From Nocardioides malaquae (GTDB lineage: Bacteria; Actinomycetota; Actinomycetes; Propionibacteriales; Nocardioidaceae): a DNA stretch of 64,000 nt. The position numbers and the translations under genes were made by a program. The notes under the pieces are model-generated. The model was not told where the DNA came from, did not search any database, and saw nothing but the letters and a program-made list of their open reading frames with translations. Positions 58,464 to 64,000 of the stretch are shown piece by piece (the first letter of the stretch is position 1; each line of letters begins with the position of its first letter). The stretch spans positions 62,001-126,000 of the forward strand of contig NZ_JADCSA010000007.1 in NCBI RefSeq assembly GCF_015070385.1, in the 5' to 3' direction.

Positions 58464-59096
58464 CTACCCCACGGAGTTGCGGAACGCGGTGTAGGTCGTG
58501 ATCGGCACCGACGTCGTCGTGCCAGCCGCCGGCGGCGTCACCGTCAGCGGCCAGGCTGCCGCGGTGCCGCGGCTGAGGTCGCTCGGCGCCGCGATCGCGA
58601 CCGTGAGGGTCGTCGTGGAGTTGGCCGGCAGCTGCGGGACGGTGATGCCGACACCGGAGGCCGACCGGTTGGTCAGCGCGTTGAGCGCCGGGACGGTCGT
58701 GGTCCCGCCGGCGTCGAGGACCATGAAGTCGCGCTTCGCAGCCGTGCCGAGGGGCACGGAGAGGGCGAGCTGGACGTTGCTGAGCGCACTGGCACCGTTG
58801 TTGGTGAGTGCGGTGATCCACATGATCGTGGTCTCGGGGACGAGGCTCCAGTAGAACCCCTCACCGAACGAGTTCGCCTCGGCCGACAACGGACGCCAGA
58901 ACGCGCCGGAGGTGAAGCTGAGCGCCTGCAACGCCTCCCCCGAGGTCGCGAAGGCCGGTGCGGCGCTGGCCACCGTGACAGCCGGGACGCTCCAGGCCGC
59001 AGCCTGCAGCACGCGGCGGCGACCCAGCATCGGAGTCCTGACAGCCGGAGCGGCACACGCCTCGGAGAGTGCGGAGGAATCGTGGTCGTGCGTCAT
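58464..59096 (-). CDS. Tat-exported hypothetical protein
   Basis: A 210-residue protein with a twin-arginine signal: residues 25-31 GRRRVLQ, a hydrophobic stretch, and likely cleavage after AFA at residue 50. The mature part is Thr/Ala/Ser-rich beta-sandwich-like sequence (LALSVPLGTAAKRDFMVL, PQLPANSTTTLTVAI, typical of fibronectin- or DUF11-like strands) with no catalytic motif. It is probably a secreted or surface protein folded before export. ATG at 59096. No family recognised. Confidence 0.75.
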   Translation of the reverse strand: MTHDHDSSALSEACAAPAVRTPMLGRRRVLQAAAWSVPAVTVASAAPAFATSGEALQALSFTSGAFWRPLSAEANSFGEGFYWSLVPETTIMWITALTNNGASALSNVQLALSVPLGTAAKRDFMVLDAGGTTTVPALNALTNRSASGVGITVPQLPANSTTTLTVAIAAPSDLSRGTAAAWPLTVTPPAAGTTTSVPITTYTAFRNSVG

Positions 59097-59231
59097 GGAA
59101 GGTCCTGTCGACGGGCCCGAGTACGTGGCTACCCGACAGTAGGGATCGATGTGACCCAGGCCACTTGCACTCCCACATGCTGGCCTACCCGATTTGGGGC
59201 AACTGGATCCACGCTGCCGTCTGCACGGGCT

Positions 59232-59318
59232 CTCGATTCCGCAGGCAGTTCAGCCTGCGCGACGCGAGAAGCAGGCTCATAACTGCCAGCCGTGGGTCGA
59301 ACTGCCTGCTGAATCGAG
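59232..59318. repeat. 87-bp nested hairpin element, left flank of the AbiEi/DUF559 gene
   Basis: Arms 59232-59251 and 59299-59318 are inverted copies matching at 19 of 20 positions (CTCGATTC-N-GCAGGCAGTTC). Inside, AGCCTGC (59252-59258) pairs with GCAGGCT (59271-59277). The last 13 codons and stop of the AbiEi-like gene lie in the right part of the element. A related element flanks the other side of the gene. Confidence 0.75.
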
Positions 59319-60170
59319 GGGTCCACCTCCGCATGACCTGAGAGCGACAGCGTCCATCAGCGCGGCGTGCACGTAATCCTGGTCGAACATCGCCTCCTCC
59401 CACAGGAAGCGCACGACGCTGAGGCCACGTCGGGTCATCGCGGTGTAGCGCTTCACGTCGCGGCGTAGCCCCGGCAACGTGCCGTGGAACTCGAACGACT
59501 CCCCCTCCACCACGATCCCCAGACGACGGTCGAGCAGGTCGACGAAGCCCACGCCCTCAACTTCGCCCTGGGTCTCCACCGTGAGACCGGGCACCTGAAG
59601 CGCCACGGCCCGCAGGGTGGACTCGAACGGATTGGCGGCACCGGCGTCCGCGGCGTCCACCACCGCGATCGCCCGACTGCGACCCGTGCGCGACGAGGCC
59701 TCCGCGGCCAGCAGCAGTTGGTGTCGGTCGACCTCGCCAGAGCGCAGCGCCGAGTCGGCGACGGCCAGAGCCTCGTCGAAGGGCAGCGCCTTGGTGCAGT
59801 CGATGACGGTCCGCAACGGACGGGTGATGTGGTGCCTCACGTCCCGGTCCGGCACGTCCGACCACCTCACCTCGAGGTCGCCGACGGGCCGGCGCCGGTT
59901 CCGGGCCAACGTCACCCAAGGTCGCTCAGGCTCGTGCTGCACCTTCCATCCCCAAGCCACCGCCGCACTCAGGTGCGAGAGCACGCCCCCGGCGGCGACG
60001 GCTGCGGCGCGGTGCGCGCCGACGTCGACCAACCCGTAGCGGTTGCGCCGCAGCCGCGTGATCCGACCGTCGGTTGCCGCCCGGCGCACCTGCCACTCCG
60101 AGCAGGGCCCGAGCAGCTCCCCGTACTCCGCGACTCCGCCGAGCCGCCTCAAGACCTCGACCACATCCAT
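59277..60170 (-). CDS. AbiEi-type winged helix plus DUF559 nuclease-like protein
   Basis: A 297-residue protein. Residues 1-50 form an AbiEi-like winged helix (GGVAEYGELLGPCSEWQVRRA, RNRYGLVD), as in the antitoxins of AbiE systems, followed by a middle domain (LSHLSAAVAWGWKV, RPLRTVIDCTKALPFDEALAVADSAL in part). Residues about 180-262 match DUF559, a Vsr-related PD-(D/E)xK fold: Glu183 in PFEST, Asp211 in GFVDLL, Glu222-x-Glu224 in VVEGESFEFHG, R-x-x-R-D...R and LSVVRFLWEEAM. No AbiEii toxin gene is adjacent. Two related hairpin elements bracket the gene, and its C-terminus is encoded by one of them. It may be a solitary nuclease, a defence gene or the gene of a small mobile unit. Confidence 0.85.
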   Translation of the reverse strand: MDVVEVLRRLGGVAEYGELLGPCSEWQVRRAATDGRITRLRRNRYGLVDVGAHRAAAVAAGGVLSHLSAAVAWGWKVQHEPERPWVTLARNRRRPVGDLEVRWSDVPDRDVRHHITRPLRTVIDCTKALPFDEALAVADSALRSGEVDRHQLLLAAEASSRTGRSRAIAVVDAADAGAANPFESTLRAVALQVPGLTVETQGEVEGVGFVDLLDRRLGIVVEGESFEFHGTLPGLRRDVKRYTAMTRRGLSVVRFLWEEAMFDQDYVHAALMDAVALRSCGGGPLDSAGSSTHGWQL

Positions 60171-60221
60171 GTCCGCATCGTGGCGAGTTCCATGGCCGCG
60201 GGGATCTGGGCCTCCCCAACC

Positions 60222-60309
60222 CTCGACCCAACAGGCAGTTGGGGACTTGCGGCGGTGGCGTCACGCTCCGGTTCGGCGCAGCCACGACCCGACTGCCTGC
60301 CGAATCGAG
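60222..60309. repeat. 88-bp nested hairpin element, right flank of the AbiEi/DUF559 gene
   Basis: Arms 60222-60241 and 60290-60309 match as inverted copies at 15 of 20 positions, with the shared core CAGGCAGT. GTGGC (60255-60259) pairs with GCCAC (60281-60285) inside. Its right arm, read on the minus strand (CTCGATTC-GGCAGGCAGT), is nearly identical to the arms at 59232-59318. It lies 10 bp from the galE stop and may also act as its terminator. Confidence 0.68.
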
Positions 60310-60318
60310 GGCGAAGCG

Positions 60319-61338
<1,020 letters not shown>

Positions 61339-61381
61339 GAGGGGTGACGCTACCGCGAGCGGCCCTGACAGACTGAGGGCC

Positions 61382-62371
<990 letters not shown>

Positions 62372-62378
62372 ACGGGTG

Positions 62379-63359
62379 ATGCGGCTGGTCCCCCGCGCTG
62401 GCTTCCGTCGTGCCTTCGTCACCGGCATCGGAGGGCAGAACGGTTCCTACCTGGCCGAGCGGTTGGCCGAGTGGGGCGTGGAGGTCCACGGGCTCGTACG
62501 CTCGCAGCAGCGCCCCACGCACCTGCCGGCCGGCGTGAGGTTGCACGTCGGGGACGTCAGCGACCACGACCGGGTCCGCGAGGTGCTGCGCGAGGTCCGT
62601 CCCAACGCGGTGGCCAACCTGGCAGCGATGAGCTCGGTGGCGGCTTCGTGGAAGGAGCCGGAGCTCTGCCGCGCGGTGAACCGCGACGCCGCCCTGGCGC
62701 TCCTCGACGCGGTGGAGGAGCTGAGCGACGAGCGTCACCCGATCCGCTTCGTGCAGGCCTCGAGCGCAGAGATGTTCGGCACCCCCGAGGTGTCGCCGCA
62801 GGACGAGTCGACGCCGATCGCCCCGACGAGTCCCTACGGCGAGGCGAAGGCCGACGTGCACCGGGCGGTGGGCGAGGCCAGGGCCCGCGGCCTGCACGCC
62901 TCCAGCCTGATCCTCTACAACCACGAGTCCCCGCGCCGACCGCGCACGTTCGTGACCCGCAAGATCACCTCGACGGTGGCGGCGATCGTGAAGGGCCGCG
63001 CCGACGAGCTGGTGCTGGGCAACCTGGACGCCCGTCGCGACTGGGGGTGGGCCCCCGACTTCGTCGACGCCTTCCTGCGGGCCGGGTCGCACGACGAGCC
63101 CGATGACTACGTGGTGGCGACCGGCCAGGCCCACTCGGTGCGCGACTTCGTCGGTTCGGCCTTCGCGGCGGCCGGCATCGCCGACTGGGAGAGCTACGTG
63201 CGGGTCGACGAGTCGTTGCTGCGCCCGGTCGACGCGGTCGAGCTGGTGGGTGACGCCACGCGGGCCCGCACCAAGCTGGGGTGGCAGCCGACGAAGCGGT
63301 TCGACCAGATCGTGGCGGCGATGGTCCGCCACGACCTGAAGCTCCTCAGCCGCCCCTGA
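62379..63359 (+). CDS. GDP-mannose dehydratase/RMD-like nucleotide-sugar SDR
   Basis: A 326-residue extended SDR homologous to the preceding enzyme: GIGGQNGSYLAERL (the usual T-G-Q-D-G changed to G-G-Q-N-G), NLAAMSSVAASWKEP, QASSAEMFGTPE, Tyr153 and Lys157 in SPYGEAK, ILYNHESPRRPRTFVTRKI and [20 protein letters not shown] (in part). It could be a second dehydratase or the 4-reductase acting on the product of the first gene; the strong match to the GMD family favours dehydratase. GGAGGTG lies 8 nt before ATG 62379; the overlapping GTG at 62376 is less likely. Confidence 0.88.
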   Translation: MRLVPRAGFRRAFVTGIGGQNGSYLAERLAEWGVEVHGLVRSQQRPTHLPAGVRLHVGDVSDHDRVREVLREVRPNAVANLAAMSSVAASWKEPELCRAVNRDAALALLDAVEELSDERHPIRFVQASSAEMFGTPEVSPQDESTPIAPTSPYGEAKADVHRAVGEARARGLHASSLILYNHESPRRPRTFVTRKITSTVAAIVKGRADELVLGNLDARRDWGWAPDFVDAFLRAGSHDEPDDYVVATGQAHSVRDFVGSAFAAAGIADWESYVRVDESLLRPVDAVELVGDATRARTKLGWQPTKRFDQIVAAMVRHDLKLLSRP

Positions 63360-63380
63360 GCCCTCCCCGGCGCCAGCCCC

Positions 63381-63977
63381 TCAGTCCGGGATCGGGGCTC
63401 CCATGTCGGGGTCGACGGGGGTGGACCAGTCCGGGTCGGCCTCCGGCTCGCACGGGACCACGGCGCCCTCGGCGACGTCGAACTCGACCGACGACCGGTT
63501 GCCGTTCTCGTACTGCTGCACCGAGGCCCAGAGGACGAAGGTCTGGTCGTTGCGGACCGCGCCGGAGTCGAGCTTGACCTGGAAGTCCTCGCCCCCGATC
63601 GAGATCTGCGTGCCTCGCACGTCCTCGGCCGCCACGTAGCGCCCGCCCTGGCACCTCATCCCCGGCGCCAGGAAGGTGATGTCGGCCGTGACCCCGTGCT
63701 CGGCGAGCTCGCGCTCGAGGTTCTCCGCGCCCTCGAGGCGGTTGACCTTCACGGTCAGTTCACCGTTGTGCTCGGTGACAGAGAAGGCGGGGTTGGGCAT
63801 CAGGGTGGAGACGCCGAGGGCGGTGACGCCAGCGGCGACGACGCCGCCGAGGCTGAAGCCGAGCACCCGGCGACGCCGGCGCGGGGGTGCGGGGACAGCA
63901 GCGGCGTTGCGGGCCACCTCGGTCTTGAGCTCCTCGAGGAGCGCGGTCTCGAAACGGTCGAGGGTGGGCTTGGTCAT
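63381..63977 (-). CDS. Membrane-anchored hypothetical protein
   Basis: A 198-residue protein: a cytoplasmic N-terminus of about 38 residues (TLDRFETALLEELKTEVARN, then a R-R-R-R-R run), one transmembrane helix at about 39-60 (VLGFSLGGVVAAGVTALGVSTL) and an extracytoplasmic domain with two Cys (about 108 and 177) and an acidic C-terminus. The layout, a short cytoplasmic helix before a single membrane span, is that of proteins encoded after ECF sigma factors in actinobacteria; the upstream neighbour lies outside the window, so this is unproven. ATG at 63977 follows GGAGG by 7 nt. Confidence 0.75.
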   Translation of the reverse strand: MTKPTLDRFETALLEELKTEVARNAAAVPAPPRRRRRVLGFSLGGVVAAGVTALGVSTLMPNPAFSVTEHNGELTVKVNRLEGAENLERELAEHGVTADITFLAPGMRCQGGRYVAAEDVRGTQISIGGEDFQVKLDSGAVRNDQTFVLWASVQQYENGNRSSVEFDVAEGAVVPCEPEADPDWSTPVDPDMGAPIPD

Positions 63978-64000
63978 GACGTCGCCTCCAGGGCGCTGGA

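Noticed and set aside
59277-60170. A complete AbiE toxin-antitoxin system
   Set aside because: No AbiEii nucleotidyltransferase toxin gene is adjacent; the C-terminal half of the protein is DUF559 and not an AbiEi C-terminal domain.

Overview
The window comes from a very GC-rich actinobacterium, most likely a member of the Nocardioidaceae (Nocardioides-like). This placement is an inference. It rests on codon use saturated with G/C at third positions, frequent GTG starts, many TetR regulators, a gpgS-folP2 pair as in mycobacteria and relatives, an F420-type luciferase-like oxidoreductase beside an F420-0-class ABC transporter, and a fused isobutyryl-CoA mutase. No tRNA, rRNA, CRISPR array, insertion sequence or prophage was seen.

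Layout. 1-2.2 kb: a nitroreductase cut by the window edge, a TetR regulator, a rhomboid protease and a MarR regulator. 2.4-37.3 kb: a large acyl-CoA catabolic region. It holds fused isobutyryl-CoA mutase (IcmF); an MFS exporter-TetR operon divergent from a thiolase; a ligase-TetR-acyl-CoA dehydrogenase-SDR operon; a five-gene branched-chain-type (Liv) ABC importer divergent from an acyl-CoA dehydrogenase-SDR pair; a long reverse-strand operon (ligase, dehydrogenase, MaoC hydratase, Ltp-type thiolase-like protein, DUF35 protein, FadH-like reductase, TetR, SnoaL-like protein); an XRE-TetR fusion regulator divergent from a frameshifted phosphotransferase and its dehydrogenase partner; an alpha/beta-hydrolase fused to an old yellow enzyme; and an SDR-SDR-MaoC operon. 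Together these genes look able to import a carboxylic acid, activate it to a CoA thioester and shorten it by beta-oxidation and possibly retro-aldol steps. The substrate cannot be read from sequence.

Regulation is the clearest new signal. A 16-bp palindrome, TCAAC-N6-GTTGA, lies in the promoters of at least four of these catabolic units. Its right half usually doubles as the -35 box. In the liv/dehydrogenase promoter it occurs three times at exactly 21-bp spacing. A second palindrome, CTTGA-N8-TCAAG, links the ligase operon with the same liv promoter. Each palindrome can be paired with a TetR gene in an operon it would control.

37.3-46.9 kb: a CBS/DUF294 nucleotidyltransferase coupled to a DnaQ-like exonuclease, a TetR regulator divergent from an MMPL transporter with a degenerate ABC-ATPase-like tail, a YhgE/Pip membrane protein, and a second thiolase. 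47-51 kb: an F420-type oxidoreductase and a three-gene metallophore/F420-0-type importer. 51-54 kb: two tandem copies of an unrecognised membrane protein family. 54-58.4 kb: a RibD-like reductase, a small conserved protein, folP2, gpgS, two DUF202 membrane proteins and a crotonase. 58.4-64 kb: a Tat-exported protein, an AbiEi/DUF559 nuclease-like gene bracketed by two related 87-88 bp nested hairpins, galE, two GDP-mannose dehydratase-type genes, and a membrane-anchored protein.

Limits: there is no database support. Family names come from recognised motifs and gene context, start codons are chosen by Shine-Dalgarno sequence and family length, and regulator-operator pairings are inference.
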